Assembly: GCF_002433005.1 (NCBI RefSeq) | Contig: NZ_DJHF01000017.1 | Location: 1-64,000, forward strand | DNA: 64,000 nucleotides | From: Acetomicrobium sp. UBA5826 | Lineage (GTDB): Bacteria > Synergistota > Synergistia > Synergistales > Acetomicrobiaceae | Direction: 5' to 3' | Shown: positions 43,737 to 52,041 of the stretch, in pieces | Position numbering within the stretch: the first letter of the stretch is position 1 | Layout: every line of letters starts with the position of its first letter | Made by a program: the position numbers and the translations under genes | The notes under the pieces: model-generated | Database searches by the model: none | The model's input: only the letters and a program-made list of their open reading frames with translations | Told to the model about the DNA's origin: nothing

Positions 43737-44769
43737 GGCAGCGGTATGGGGGGCAAGCGGAATGGCAGGCGGGGAGGTTCTGCGAATATTGGCCCGACAT
43801 CCCGATATAAAAGTGGAATGTGCCGTCTCAAAGAACAAAAATGGACAATTCATATGGCAGACACACCCTCATTTAAGGGATGAATATGGCGATTTAACAT
43901 TTTGCGACCATGATGAGGCATTTTTAAAAGATACAGATATCGCATTTTTAGCAGTCCCTCACGGCACAGCCGTGCCCGTCATCGAAAAATACTTGGAAAA
44001 AGGCACGAAGGTAGTAGATCTGTCTGCTGACGTTAGGCTTTCTTCTGCTAAAGATTATGAAAAATGGTACGGGTCGCCTCATCCAAACCCGGATTTATTG
44101 ATCCGTTCAGTGTACGGTTTGCCCGAGCTCCATGGAAAGGAAATCGAGGGGTCAAATTTAGTGAGCGGAGTAGGTTGTAACGCAGCCTGCTGTATATTGG
44201 GGCTTTTCCCCCTCGCAAGAGAGGGCTTGATAGAGGAAGTCCGAATCGAAGTGAGGGTTGGATCATCGGAAGCCGGTGCAATACCGACCGTCGGAACCCA
44301 TCACCCCTACAGAAGCAGGACGTTAAGAGTGTATGAACCTTTTAGGCATCGCCACTTGGCTGAAATCTTGCAGGAACTTTCCCTTGAGGAAAATGCGGTA
44401 ACGATGACGATGACAGCCGTGGAAATCGTCCGGGGTGCACAAATGTTGGCTCATATTCGATTGTCGAAAAAAGTGAGAGAGGGAGAAATATGGAGGCTCT
44501 ACAAGAATGCTTATAAGGACAAGCCCTTTTTGCAGCTTTGCCCGGCCAAACCCGCTCATCTCAGGTTTCCCGAACCAAAGATGGTGACGGGTAGCAATCA
44601 GGCAATGACCGGTTTTACCCTCCACGAGGACGGGCGCAGGATGTTGGTAGTTACGGCCATAGACAACCTGATGAAAGGGGCAGCAGGAACGGCTGTCCAG
44701 GCATCCAACCTGATGCTGGGGTTAAACGAAACCGAAGGACTTACCATGATGCCCGTTTACCCCGTGTAA
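43720..44769 (+). CDS. lysY: LysW-aminoadipyl-phosphate reductase LysY
   Basis: The 349-residue NADPH-dependent reductase resembles ArgC but has the LysY-type catalytic segment SGVGCNAACCILG instead of ArgC's GCYPT. The N-terminal Rossmann motif is WGASGMAGGEVLR, and GTHHPYRSRTL precedes the C-terminal DNLMKGAAGTAVQASNLMLG. It converts the acyl-phosphate made by LysZ to the semialdehyde. It overlaps lysX by 17 bp. Start ATG 43720 or 43726; both are plausible. Confidence 0.94.
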   Translation: MKMTFKAAVWGASGMAGGEVLRILARHPDIKVECAVSKNKNGQFIWQTHPHLRDEYGDLTFCDHDEAFLKDTDIAFLAVPHGTAVPVIEKYLEKGTKVVDLSADVRLSSAKDYEKWYGSPHPNPDLLIRSVYGLPELHGKEIEGSNLVSGVGCNAACCILGLFPLAREGLIEEVRIEVRVGSSEAGAIPTVGTHHPYRSRTLRVYEPFRHRHLAEILQELSLEENAVTMTMTAVEIVRGAQMLAHIRLSKKVREGEIWRLYKNAYKDKPFLQLCPAKPAHLRFPEPKMVTGSNQAMTGFTLHEDGRRMLVVTAIDNLMKGAAGTAVQASNLMLGLNETEGLTMMPVYPV

Positions 44770-44800
44770 GCAACATGACTCACTGAAAGGAGAAAGGACA

Positions 44801-45658
44801 GTGAAGTATCAAAACCTTAGTTCCATTAAAAGGGGAGTAGTAAAGATAGGGGGAGCAAGCGGCAATAACCTTGAATATCTCGTCAAGGAACTTTCTGAAA
44901 GAGTAAAAAGGGGAGAAGAGTGGCTTCTTGTTCATGGCGGAAGTTCTTATATGGATAATCTGTCGAGGGCTTTAAACATGACCCCAAAATACGTCGTAAG
45001 CCCTAGTGGTTTTAGAAGCCGCTTCATAAATTCGACCGATCTGGAATTGTTTCGAGCTGCATGCTCTGTATTTTCCGTACAACTTGTTAGCTCCTTCGGT
45101 CAACAGGGGGTTAATGCCGTCCCGCTTTATCCGCCAGACAACATATCCGCCGTTGCTAAAAGAAAGGATGTCCTACGGGTTACAGAAAATGGCAAAGTGC
45201 GTTTAATCAGAGGCAATTGCAGCGGATTTATTACGTCCTTTCGAAACGATAGTATCTTTGCATTGTGGGATTTAGGTGCACTTCCCGTCTTGCCTCCTCT
45301 GGCTTATGACGAGAAAGGTAACGGTGTCTTGAACGTCGATGGGGATCGCATGGCTGCTGCAGCAGCTGTTTCTCTTAAAGCAGAAGTATTGGTCATATTA
45401 AGCAACATTCCGGGATTGCTTCAAGATCCAAACGATACTTCCACGTTGATTAAAATGTCGGCGCTCGAAGACTGGACCGAACTGGAAGGCTATTCTCGGG
45501 GAAACATGAAGCGCAAACTGCAAGCGGCAAAAGAAGCGCTCGAAGGCGGAGTCAATTCGGTTTTTATAGGAGACAGCAGGCAACAAAATCCGATAAAGAC
45601 GATATTCTCTGGAGGAGGGACGCACTTATGTCGGAGCTTTACGGAAGCCGCGGTATAA
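44801..45658 (+). CDS. lysZ: LysW-aminoadipate kinase LysZ
   Basis: This 285-residue amino-acid kinase family protein phosphorylates the side-chain carboxyl of LysW-bound aminoadipate. It shows the phosphate loop KIGGASGNNLEY, LVHGGSSYMDNLS, NVDGDRMAAAAAVSLKAE and LSNIPGLLQDP. GTG 44801 follows AGGAGAAAGG. The lysJ start lies 31 bp inside its 3' end, so the genes are translationally linked. Confidence 0.94.
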   Translation: MKYQNLSSIKRGVVKIGGASGNNLEYLVKELSERVKRGEEWLLVHGGSSYMDNLSRALNMTPKYVVSPSGFRSRFINSTDLELFRAACSVFSVQLVSSFGQQGVNAVPLYPPDNISAVAKRKDVLRVTENGKVRLIRGNCSGFITSFRNDSIFALWDLGALPVLPPLAYDEKGNGVLNVDGDRMAAAAAVSLKAEVLVILSNIPGLLQDPNDTSTLIKMSALEDWTELEGYSRGNMKRKLQAAKEALEGGVNSVFIGDSRQQNPIKTIFSGGGTHLCRSFTEAAV

Positions 45659-46764
45659 CTTTAACATACGGGAATGGTGCAATAATCAAAGATAACGAAG
45701 GAAAAGAATATATAGATTTTTATTGCGGCAGTGGAGCTGCGCTCTTCGGACATTGCCATCCCTACCTTGTTAAAACATTAAAAGAAGCATCGGAAATGCC
45801 GTGGACGGTAGGGATAGGCATGGGATCGGAAAAGAGAAATAAGTTCATGGAATCCTTAAAACAGATATTTCCGGACAGAGAATGCTTCTTCTGCAACAGC
45901 GGATCTGAAGCAGTGGAGGCTGCACTTAAACTTGTCACCTTTTTAAACACGAATAGAAAAAAAATCCTTGCCCTGCGCCGAAGCTTTCACGGACGCACGC
46001 TTGGGGCTTTGTCTTTAACCTTTAACCCTCTTTACAGAAACCCTTGGACACACGTTCTTTTGCCCATAACCCATTTAGAACCAGAGGAACTGCCGTCAAC
46101 GATAGATGAAGATACCGTTGCGGTATTTGTAGAGCCCGTCAGGGGGGAAGGCGGAGTCTATCCCCTCAAGAAGGATATTGGGAAGAAGATAACTGAGGCG
46201 TGCAAATTGCACGGAGCTTTGCTCGTCAGCGATGAGGTTCAATGCGGTTGGGGAAGGTGCGGCGATTATTCAGTAAGCGAACAGTGTGGTCTTGATCCTG
46301 ACATAATATGTCTCGCAAAGGGTGTGTCCGGAGGTTTTCCCGTAGGGATGATGCTGTGGAAGGAAAAGTTAGGCGGCTTTCCTACCTCGGGGCACAGTTC
46401 AACATATGGAGGCAATCCTCTTGCCATGGCTTTGGGGCTAGCTACTATATCATTATTGCAAGGTGAAGGCTATATGCAAAAGGCGGTGGAATTAGGTAGC
46501 TACTTCAGAGGTCTATTACAAAAAATTGACTCGCCGCTTATACGTGAGGTGCGAGGAAGGGGGTTGTTGAACGGAGTGGAGCTTTCCATAAAATCCATAC
46601 CCTTAGTCAAAGCACTTCAGGATAGGGGTGTACTCGCCCTTCCGGCCGGACCTTTTGTGGTGAGATTTTTGTCACCCCTGACGTCTACGACAGAGCATTT
46701 TGAAAAAACAGCTGACATCTTTAAAGCTGTATTGAAAGAGAAGGAAAAGGGAGATGTCTGCTGA
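45628..46764 (+). CDS. lysJ: LysW-aminoadipate-semialdehyde aminotransferase LysJ
   Basis: The 378-residue class-III PLP aminotransferase converts the LysW-bound semialdehyde to LysW-lysine with glutamate as donor. Features: FYCGSGAALFGHCHP, FCNSGSEAVEAALK, LVSDEVQCGWGRCG (PLP-binding Asp) and LAKGVSGGFPVG (Schiff-base Lys), normal family length. It overlaps both lysZ and lysK. Homologous to ArgD, so arginine or lysine cannot be separated except by operon context. Confidence 0.94.
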   Translation: MSELYGSRGITLTYGNGAIIKDNEGKEYIDFYCGSGAALFGHCHPYLVKTLKEASEMPWTVGIGMGSEKRNKFMESLKQIFPDRECFFCNSGSEAVEAALKLVTFLNTNRKKILALRRSFHGRTLGALSLTFNPLYRNPWTHVLLPITHLEPEELPSTIDEDTVAVFVEPVRGEGGVYPLKKDIGKKITEACKLHGALLVSDEVQCGWGRCGDYSVSEQCGLDPDIICLAKGVSGGFPVGMMLWKEKLGGFPTSGHSSTYGGNPLAMALGLATISLLQGEGYMQKAVELGSYFRGLLQKIDSPLIREVRGRGLLNGVELSIKSIPLVKALQDRGVLALPAGPFVVRFLSPLTSTTEHFEKTADIFKAVLKEKEKGDVC

Positions 46765-47812
46765 AAGAAATTTGCTCTTCGATCTGGTTTCAATAGCCAG
46801 CGCAAGTTACAACGAAGCCGAGGCGTGTGATTATCTCAATGCCCGCCTCCCTTCTTTGGGGTGGGACAGGTCCTACATAGACGATGTGGGCAATGTCGTG
46901 GCCACGAAAGGGGAGGGCGATAACGAAATAATCCTTCTCGGTCACATTGATACAGTTGAGGGCGGACCAAAGCCCAAAGTAGAAGACGACACCCTATGGG
47001 GGAGGGGTGCTGTCGATGCAAAGGGGCCCCTTTGTGCGATGGCTTTAGCCGGCGGCAAGGTAAAACTTGCACGAAACTGCAAATTGACCCTCATTGCCGC
47101 CGTCGGAGAGGAATCTGACTCACGGGGCATCCTTTACAGACTGTCGCTCCATAAGCCTAAAGCCTGCATCGTGGGAGAGCCGTCGAACACTCGGGGAATA
47201 ACCATAGGCTATCGCGGTTGTATTAGGGTAATCCTCAAGGCAGAGGACGGCGGAGGCCACAGAAGCGCCGACGCAGGTCCCCTTACCAGCGTTACCCTGG
47301 CAGCTTCGGAGATATTAAATCGATTGCGCTCAAATGACCAATCGGGCAAATCCATTGCATATGATCCATCAGGGGCTGTCGTTTATATGTGGGGAAGGGA
47401 AGAGGGGCAAAGAAGTGCAAAGGTGGAGCTCGATATACGCATTCCCATCGGAGGCGCCCTAGAAGAATACCGCTTCTTGGTCGAGAAGATATGCGAAAAA
47501 TATGAGGTAGAACATGACGTCATCCTTGCTATACCCTCTCACGTGACGGACAAAAACAACATAGTCGCAAAAGCCTTTCGCACAGCCCTGAGACGACAAA
47601 AACTGGAACCCCGCGTTGTCGTCAAAAGCGGAACGGCTGATTTCAATCATGCAGCTGCTTGGGATTGCCCTATGATCGCATACGGACCCGGCGACAGCAC
47701 CCTAGATCACACTATGACCGAACATATCGTCTTAAGTGAATATTTAAAATCTATCGACGTTCTCGAAACTGCGATAGCATTGATCTCTTCTTATGTGTCA
47801 AGTGGGGTATGA
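46754..47812 (+). CDS. lysK: LysW-lysine hydrolase LysK
   Basis: The 352-residue M20-family peptidase releases lysine from the carrier, regenerating LysW. Metal-site features are ILLGHIDTVEGG, WGRGAVDAKGPLCAM, AAVGEESDSRGI and GEPSNTRGITIGYRG. Its ATG overlaps lysJ by 11 bp. It is the last gene of the operon; DUF151 follows about 38 bp later in the same direction, with no clear terminator between. No aminoadipate-forming genes (homocitrate synthase, LysT/U, LysN) are in the window. Confidence 0.94.
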   Translation: MSAERNLLFDLVSIASASYNEAEACDYLNARLPSLGWDRSYIDDVGNVVATKGEGDNEIILLGHIDTVEGGPKPKVEDDTLWGRGAVDAKGPLCAMALAGGKVKLARNCKLTLIAAVGEESDSRGILYRLSLHKPKACIVGEPSNTRGITIGYRGCIRVILKAEDGGGHRSADAGPLTSVTLAASEILNRLRSNDQSGKSIAYDPSGAVVYMWGREEGQRSAKVELDIRIPIGGALEEYRFLVEKICEKYEVEHDVILAIPSHVTDKNNIVAKAFRTALRRQKLEPRVVVKSGTADFNHAAAWDCPMIAYGPGDSTLDHTMTEHIVLSEYLKSIDVLETAIALISSYVSSGV

Positions 47813-47850
47813 TTTTTGTGATAAAATAACAGAGAAGCGAGGTGATAACC

Positions 47851-48279
47851 ATGTTTGACAACAACATTGAAGTCTTCGTAAAAGGCATAGCTGTGGACGA
47901 GGACAATAACCATATTGTCATGCTCAGTGACAAGGAGGAAACTAAAGTCCTGCCTATCGTCATCGGACCCGTTGAAGCTATGGCCATTTTAATGAACTTG
48001 CAGGGCGTAACGCCCAGTCGCCCACTTACTCACAACCTCTTAAGAAACCTATTGGACCTTTTGGGCGCGGAGGTGGAGCAAGTCATAATCAACAACATTA
48101 AAGACAATGTCTATTATGCTAACCTTTATCTTAGGCACAAAAGCTACACATATGAAGTTGATTCTCGCCCCAGCGATGCAATCGCCCTTGCCGTCGCCTA
48201 TAACGCACCAATATACATGGACATAAAGCTGACGGAGTTTACCGTAAATTCTTCTGATTTAAACGTCGGACACAATTAA
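47851..48279 (+). CDS. DUF151 bifunctional nuclease family protein
   Basis: The 142-residue protein matches the bifunctional nuclease (DUF151) family: VLPIVIGPVEAMAILMNLQGV near residue 35, RPLTHNLLRNLLDLLGAEV and the diagnostic DSRPSDAIALAVAYNAPIYM. Plant and Thermotoga members have nuclease or structural data, but the bacterial role is poorly known. I chose ATG 47851 with GAGGTGAT upstream; a GTG at 47842 is part of that site. It may be cotranscribed with the lysine operon. Confidence 0.92.
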   Translation: MFDNNIEVFVKGIAVDEDNNHIVMLSDKEETKVLPIVIGPVEAMAILMNLQGVTPSRPLTHNLLRNLLDLLGAEVEQVIINNIKDNVYYANLYLRHKSYTYEVDSRPSDAIALAVAYNAPIYMDIKLTEFTVNSSDLNVGHN

Positions 48280-48366
48280 CCGACTTAACACACGCCAAAC
48301 ATTAAGACAAAAGATAAGCTTAGCAACATTATAGAAAGTTAATTCAGTTAATTTTTTACATAATGT

Positions 48367-49947
48367 CTATTCTTTAAGGACAGGACTTTCTAAAACCTTT
48401 AAACTTAAAATCCTGTCAACTCTAAAAACCCTTTCTCCCTGTCTGGAGTTGCAAAATGCCCGTACTCCTATGTATTTTTTCTCTTTATATTCCATCTCTC
48501 CGACTTCAAAGGGGGTTATGATTCTTTTGCTTTTCTCGTTATTTGGCTTAAGGTAAACGATTTCCAAAGCCAAATTCTCGTTTATGGCCTCCCTAATTCT
48601 CTCGATCTTGTCGTCTAGGGATTGCATCTCCTCAGCCTTACTATATTGGCACTCCGTCAAGAAATGCACCACGTTCCAGTCCATCCAGATATGTTCTTTC
48701 TTGATGGGTTTTTTTAGTATGATTCCCTCCAGAGAAGTGCAACGGCTCAAAGCAACATAAACTTGGCCATGGGCAAAGGCCCCGCGTCCAATGTCAATGA
48801 TGACCTTATCGAAGGTCTTGCCCTGGCTTTTATGTATCGTCACTGCCCAGGCAAGCATCATTGGATATTGCCTGAACTTGCCTACGGTTTGAGATTTCAG
48901 CTTATCTCCGTCTACGTAAAAGTCGTAAATCTCCCAGGTGTGAGGGGTCACTTCGACCTCCCTTCCGTCTGAAAGCTCTACCACTATGACGTATTCCTCT
49001 TGATCGTCCTCTAAGACGTCTTTATAAATCTCGATAATTTTCCCGATACTTCCGTTTACCCACCTGCCCAGGGAGTCGTTGTTCAAAAGCATAATTTGGG
49101 CTCCCTCTTTTACCTTAAGCTCCAAGGCCGTCGGCAGATATTCGTTCCCAAAATCGCCTTTAATAGCGCCTTTAAAAACATGAGTCATGCCTTTTAATTG
49201 GAAAAGGTGCTGCTCATTAATTTCTTCCGCACGTTTATTTGTTGTGGTCAAATATACGAAGAATTCTTCAGGATCGGGCTCGAAGTCGGGCATTACGCGG
49301 CTGTTCAGTAGCTCCATATCCTCATCTGTTATGGTCTTGTTGCGAATTGCTCCTAGCAAATCTATGAACTTCTGGTCGTGCTGGCGATATATCTTATCCA
49401 ACTCCACAAACTCCACATCCAAGGTCTCAAAGGCCTTGGCACTGTAAAAATAAGGTGTCTTATAGAGGGTCTTAAAGACATCTCTTTCGTTTTTCGTTAC
49501 AACGGGGGGAAGTTGATACAAATCTCCGATGAATACCATTTGAATTCCACCAAAGGGCAACTTGCTTTTAGGCCCATGGAGCCTCAAAAACTTGTCGACG
49601 CAGTCCAGTAAATCAGCTCGAACCATGGAGACCTCGTCTATGATGATCGTATCTATCTTTTTGTAAATGTTCGTCGCACCATTGGGAGAACGAGACTTTT
49701 TAATCTGGTCGGGAGTAACGTTGGGCTTAAAACCGAAAAATGAATGGATGGTCTGACCTTTGACGTTCAAGGCAGCAACGCCGGTGGGGGCTAAAACCAC
49801 GACTCTTTTTTTCGTCTTCTGTTGAAAATAAGACAGTAATGTGGACTTTCCTGTTCCGGCACGGCCGGTAACGAATACGTTTTTATCGGAATTTTCCATG
49901 AGATCTAATGCTTTGCGAAAGTCTTCGTTCAATTCTATTTTTGACAT
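48367..49947 (-). CDS. Pif1/RecD-like DNA helicase with C-terminal WYL-like domain
   Basis: The 526-residue superfamily-1B helicase shows Walker A TGRAGTGKSTLLSYFQ, an IIIDEVSMVRADLLD Walker B region, FIGDLYQLPPV, IYRQ and the late motif TIHKSQGKTFDKVIIDIG with YVALSRCTSL. After about residue 440 there is an extra domain, beginning INENLALEIVYLKPNNEK and ending RVFRVDRILSLKVLE, that looks like a WYL domain. A Pif1-WYL helicase has been studied from Thermotoga elfii, where WYL is a single-stranded-DNA-binding module. ATG 49947 follows GAGG. It stands alone and converges on DUF151. Confidence 0.9.
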   Translation of the reverse strand: MSKIELNEDFRKALDLMENSDKNVFVTGRAGTGKSTLLSYFQQKTKKRVVVLAPTGVAALNVKGQTIHSFFGFKPNVTPDQIKKSRSPNGATNIYKKIDTIIIDEVSMVRADLLDCVDKFLRLHGPKSKLPFGGIQMVFIGDLYQLPPVVTKNERDVFKTLYKTPYFYSAKAFETLDVEFVELDKIYRQHDQKFIDLLGAIRNKTITDEDMELLNSRVMPDFEPDPEEFFVYLTTTNKRAEEINEQHLFQLKGMTHVFKGAIKGDFGNEYLPTALELKVKEGAQIMLLNNDSLGRWVNGSIGKIIEIYKDVLEDDQEEYVIVVELSDGREVEVTPHTWEIYDFYVDGDKLKSQTVGKFRQYPMMLAWAVTIHKSQGKTFDKVIIDIGRGAFAHGQVYVALSRCTSLEGIILKKPIKKEHIWMDWNVVHFLTECQYSKAEEMQSLDDKIERIREAINENLALEIVYLKPNNEKSKRIITPFEVGEMEYKEKKYIGVRAFCNSRQGERVFRVDRILSLKVLESPVLKE

Positions 49948-50038
49948 CTAACCTCAAACCTCTGCATTTCCTTAATTTTGAGTTAATCATAACATGACAA
50001 AAACTAAAATTTAAGGCATAACGAGGACAAAATATACC

Positions 50039-50071
50039 AAAAAGAGCACATGTTACCCATGTGCTCTTTTT
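50039..50071 (-). terminator. Intrinsic terminator after the ModA-DUF364 gene pair
   Basis: Arms AAAAAGAGCACATG (50039-50052) and CATGTGCTCTTTTT (50058-50071) pair perfectly over 14 bp with a 5-nt loop. On the minus strand the stem ends in TTTTT directly after the DUF364 stop at 50107. The A/T tracts make it look bidirectional, but only the minus-strand gene needs it. Confidence 0.9.
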
Positions 50072-50106
50072 ATGTTACATCCGAGAGTTTAGCAATCTCC
50101 TTTAAT

Positions 50107-50886
50107 TCATTGGGCCTCAAAACATAGTCTTTCAATGCCCAAAAGTTTGGCGGGTATAGCTCCGGTTGTTCCATAAATAAAAGGTTTTACCCCTCTGTTA
50201 TCCATGGTCTGAAGTATTCTATCGAGTGTGCTATTCACTAGAGTCGAGCCGGTAATGAGACAGACTCTGCACTCCCTTGCGATCTCATCAAGCGCTGTGT
50301 CACCGTCCAATACTCTCACTCCAAAGACATCTTTTCCTATGTTATGAGGGTTTAAGTCACATAATTTTACCCTTTCTTTCCCCAAAACTTCCGCCATATG
50401 TTTAATAATTGCCGGTTGATATCCTATTACCCCAACTTTGGCTGAGGGAGCTAATGTCTCGCTTATAAATTCCGCCATTTTTCGCCCGCAACGGTCTGGA
50501 GCTTTGTCTTTGCAGTGAATGGTATGATCGTCCCAGCCAAGATGCCTTCCCAATGCATTAACTGTAGCCAAGAAAATAGCCCTATTTTTCTCCAAATTCA
50601 ATGGCAAAAGAAGCACTTCTTCGAGAGTCCCCCTCCAACGGGAAGGCCTTGACGTAAAGGCCTGCCCCTTTTCTCCATTTAGTGTAGCCTCGATAAGCTT
50701 TTCCTCCCCGCGCTGAAGGGCAAAATCTTTATAGGGAGCAGGATCTCCAAGTGCTTCTTCAACGCCTAGGGGCTCTACGAGAACCGACTCATCCAGAAGA
50801 TGAGAAAGACTTTTAATTTTTTTTAACACTATTGTTCTAACATGGAGAAGCAAATCAGAACTTTCGTTATTTCCATTGCACTTCAT
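50107..50886 (-). CDS. DUF364 family protein (second copy)
   Basis: The 259-residue protein has the same two-part layout as the gene at 7215-7958. An N-terminal enolase-like domain includes PLGVEEALGDPAPYKDFALQ and TSRPSRWRGTLEEVLLLPL. A Rossmann-like C-terminal half has KVGVIGYQPAIIKHMAE and VCLITGSTLVNSTLDRIL. A cysteine-rich middle (CKDKAPDRCGRKM) is absent from the other copy and could bind metal. It starts 18 bp after the ModA-like gene, so the pair is an operon, and a strong terminator follows. Confidence 0.86.
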   Translation of the reverse strand: MKCNGNNESSDLLLHVRTIVLKKIKSLSHLLDESVLVEPLGVEEALGDPAPYKDFALQRGEEKLIEATLNGEKGQAFTSRPSRWRGTLEEVLLLPLNLEKNRAIFLATVNALGRHLGWDDHTIHCKDKAPDRCGRKMAEFISETLAPSAKVGVIGYQPAIIKHMAEVLGKERVKLCDLNPHNIGKDVFGVRVLDGDTALDEIARECRVCLITGSTLVNSTLDRILQTMDNRGVKPFIYGTTGAIPAKLLGIERLCFEAQ

Positions 50887-50904
50887 TACACATTTACCCC
50901 CCTA

Positions 50905-51630
50905 TTACTTCATGTTATCTGGCGATAAAAATCCCCACTTCGTCCAAATAGGGAAAGACCTTTCGGAACGACAGAAAATCCAAAATTTGCGGACCTCCTC
51001 ATTGGCTCTAACAGTGAGACCCCCCACTTGATCGACAGTCATTCCAGATAGAGGAGTATAATTGCCGCCTGCTTTTATGGCCATGCTGAGAGGGATAAAC
51101 GCTATCTCGGCAGCACTTCCTTTCGCCGCGACGACGGCCTGCGGTGCATTGCCAACTAAAATAATCCTCTTTTCAGCCATCATTTTATCCCATAATCCTG
51201 CCTCATCAAGATATTGCTTTGCCAGGTTTCCATAAGCTGTTATATCGGGATTTGGCACGGCTATTTTGGACTTTTTAATATCGCTTTCACATGGAGCCTC
51301 CGAAGAAAAACGCCACATCACCAATTGCCCTATGGCAAATGCGTGAACATCGACTAGCATTCCCTTGGCCTCTAACCATTTTGGCCATCTGGGCTCGGAA
51401 GCCAAAAACATATCATATGGCGCACCCATCGCTATCTTATTTGCCAGAGGACCACACGCTTCCTTTACAAATTCCATTTTTTCTCCTCCAGCCTCGGCAT
51501 AAGCTTCCATCACCTCTTCAACGCAGGGAGCTATGCCTGCTGCAACGGCAACCACATTAGCCATAACTGGCACACACCATATTGACAGGACGCACATGAT
51601 AATTACAAAAACTCTAACAACTCGTTTCAA
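50905..51630 (-). CDS. Orphan molybdate-type ABC substrate-binding protein (ModA-like)
   Basis: The 241-residue secreted protein has a signal peptide (cleavage near PVMA) and ModA-like features: AVAAGIAPCVEEVMEAYAEAGG, PYDMFLASEPRWPKWLE, NPDITAYGNLAKQYLDEAGLWDKM and AAEIAFIPLSMA. ModA proteins bind molybdate or tungstate, but no ModB/ModC genes are nearby. Translation likely starts at TTG 51630 behind GAGGGGG. Cotranscribed with DUF364, suggesting a metal- or oxyanion-related job; the ligand is unproven. Confidence 0.86.
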   Translation of the reverse strand: MKRVVRVFVIIMCVLSIWCVPVMANVVAVAAGIAPCVEEVMEAYAEAGGEKMEFVKEACGPLANKIAMGAPYDMFLASEPRWPKWLEAKGMLVDVHAFAIGQLVMWRFSSEAPCESDIKKSKIAVPNPDITAYGNLAKQYLDEAGLWDKMMAEKRIILVGNAPQAVVAAKGSAAEIAFIPLSMAIKAGGNYTPLSGMTVDQVGGLTVRANEEVRKFWIFCRSERSFPIWTKWGFLSPDNMK

Positions 51631-51699
51631 TTGATTTACCCCCTCTTATATCGAATGGGACACGTGCTTATATAGTAAATTATCACAGTTAGATATATA

Positions 51700-51716
51700 T
51701 TGCAACTAGGTTGCAA
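51700..51716. promoter_or_regulatory. 17-bp palindromic operator candidate upstream of the ModA-like gene
   Basis: TTGCAAC-TAG-GTTGCAA is a perfect inverted repeat about 70 bp upstream of the modA-like start and next to an extended -10-like TGTGATAAT on the minus strand. A partial copy (TTGCAAC-CTG-GTTG) lies in the gapA leader at 60207-60223. It does not resemble the ModE site. Regulator unknown. Confidence 0.5.
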
Positions 51717-51752
51717 ATGTGTGCCCGTTTATAGTATGACTACTGATCGATT

Positions 51753-51780
51753 TTGTTCTATATAGAAAAAGTAGTATACT
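51753..51780 (+). promoter_or_regulatory. Promoter-like pair ahead of the L21 leader
   Basis: TTGTTC (51753-51758) and TATACT (51775-51780), 16 bp apart. Its position suits a transcript covering the foldable stretch at 51796-51888 and then rplU. Confidence 0.5.
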
Positions 51781-51795
51781 TAAATTTAAAAGAAA

Positions 51796-51888
51796 GCTAT
51801 CGAGGTCATGTCGCCAGGATTGTGATCCAATGCCTAATAAGTGATTATAGTCTTGTCCGCAGTCATACAAGGGCAAATGACATATAGC
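51796..51888 (+). ncRNA. Foldable 93-nt stretch, possible small RNA or leader
   Basis: Outer pairings GCTAT/ATAGC (51796-51800 with 51884-51888) and GTCAT/ATGAC (51805-51809 with 51877-51881) enclose a hairpin GGAT-TGTG-ATCC at 51817-51828 and further pairing. The layout of an outer stem with internal loops weakly recalls 6S RNA, but it is shorter than usual and I cannot assign it. It could be part of the ribosomal-protein leader. Confidence 0.3.
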
Positions 51889-51961
51889 CAAGAAATAAAT
51901 TTGTCCTGGAGGTAGTGAGTTTCTTATTGACTTCGCGGTCCTTCTTATTTAAAATGCATAA

Positions 51962-52019
51962 GTCCCATAAATATGGGACGATAACCGCTTGAGACGGGCT
52001 CCAAGGCAATTGCCGCCCG
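51962..52019 (+). promoter_or_regulatory. L21-leader-like hairpins before rplU
   Basis: A perfect hairpin GTCCCATA/TATGGGAC (51962-51979) is followed by CGGGC/GCCCG (51995-51999, 52015-52019) enclosing the palindrome GGCAATTGCC. They end just before the rplU ribosome site GAGAGGAGGT. The position matches the L21 autoregulatory leader known in other bacteria; sequence similarity to that RNA was not testable here. Confidence 0.5.
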
Positions 52020-52041
52020 AGTTGCTCAGCGAGAGGAGGTA

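Larger units (their letters stand above)
51631..52041. promoter_or_regulatory. Divergent intergenic region with palindrome, promoter and structured leader
   Basis: This 411-bp gene-free region holds the modA-like promoter area with a 17-bp palindrome (51700-51716). A plus-strand promoter-like pair at 51753-51780, a foldable stretch at 51796-51888 and L21-leader-like hairpins at 51962-52019 follow. No credible protein gene is present; a GTG frame at 51915 behind GGAGG would encode only 25 residues. Confidence 0.6.

Noticed and set aside
51796..51888. tRNA-Sec or another tRNA gene
   Set aside because: No acceptor stem with T-arm sequence and no anticodon arrangement fits; the pairing pattern is not cloverleaf.
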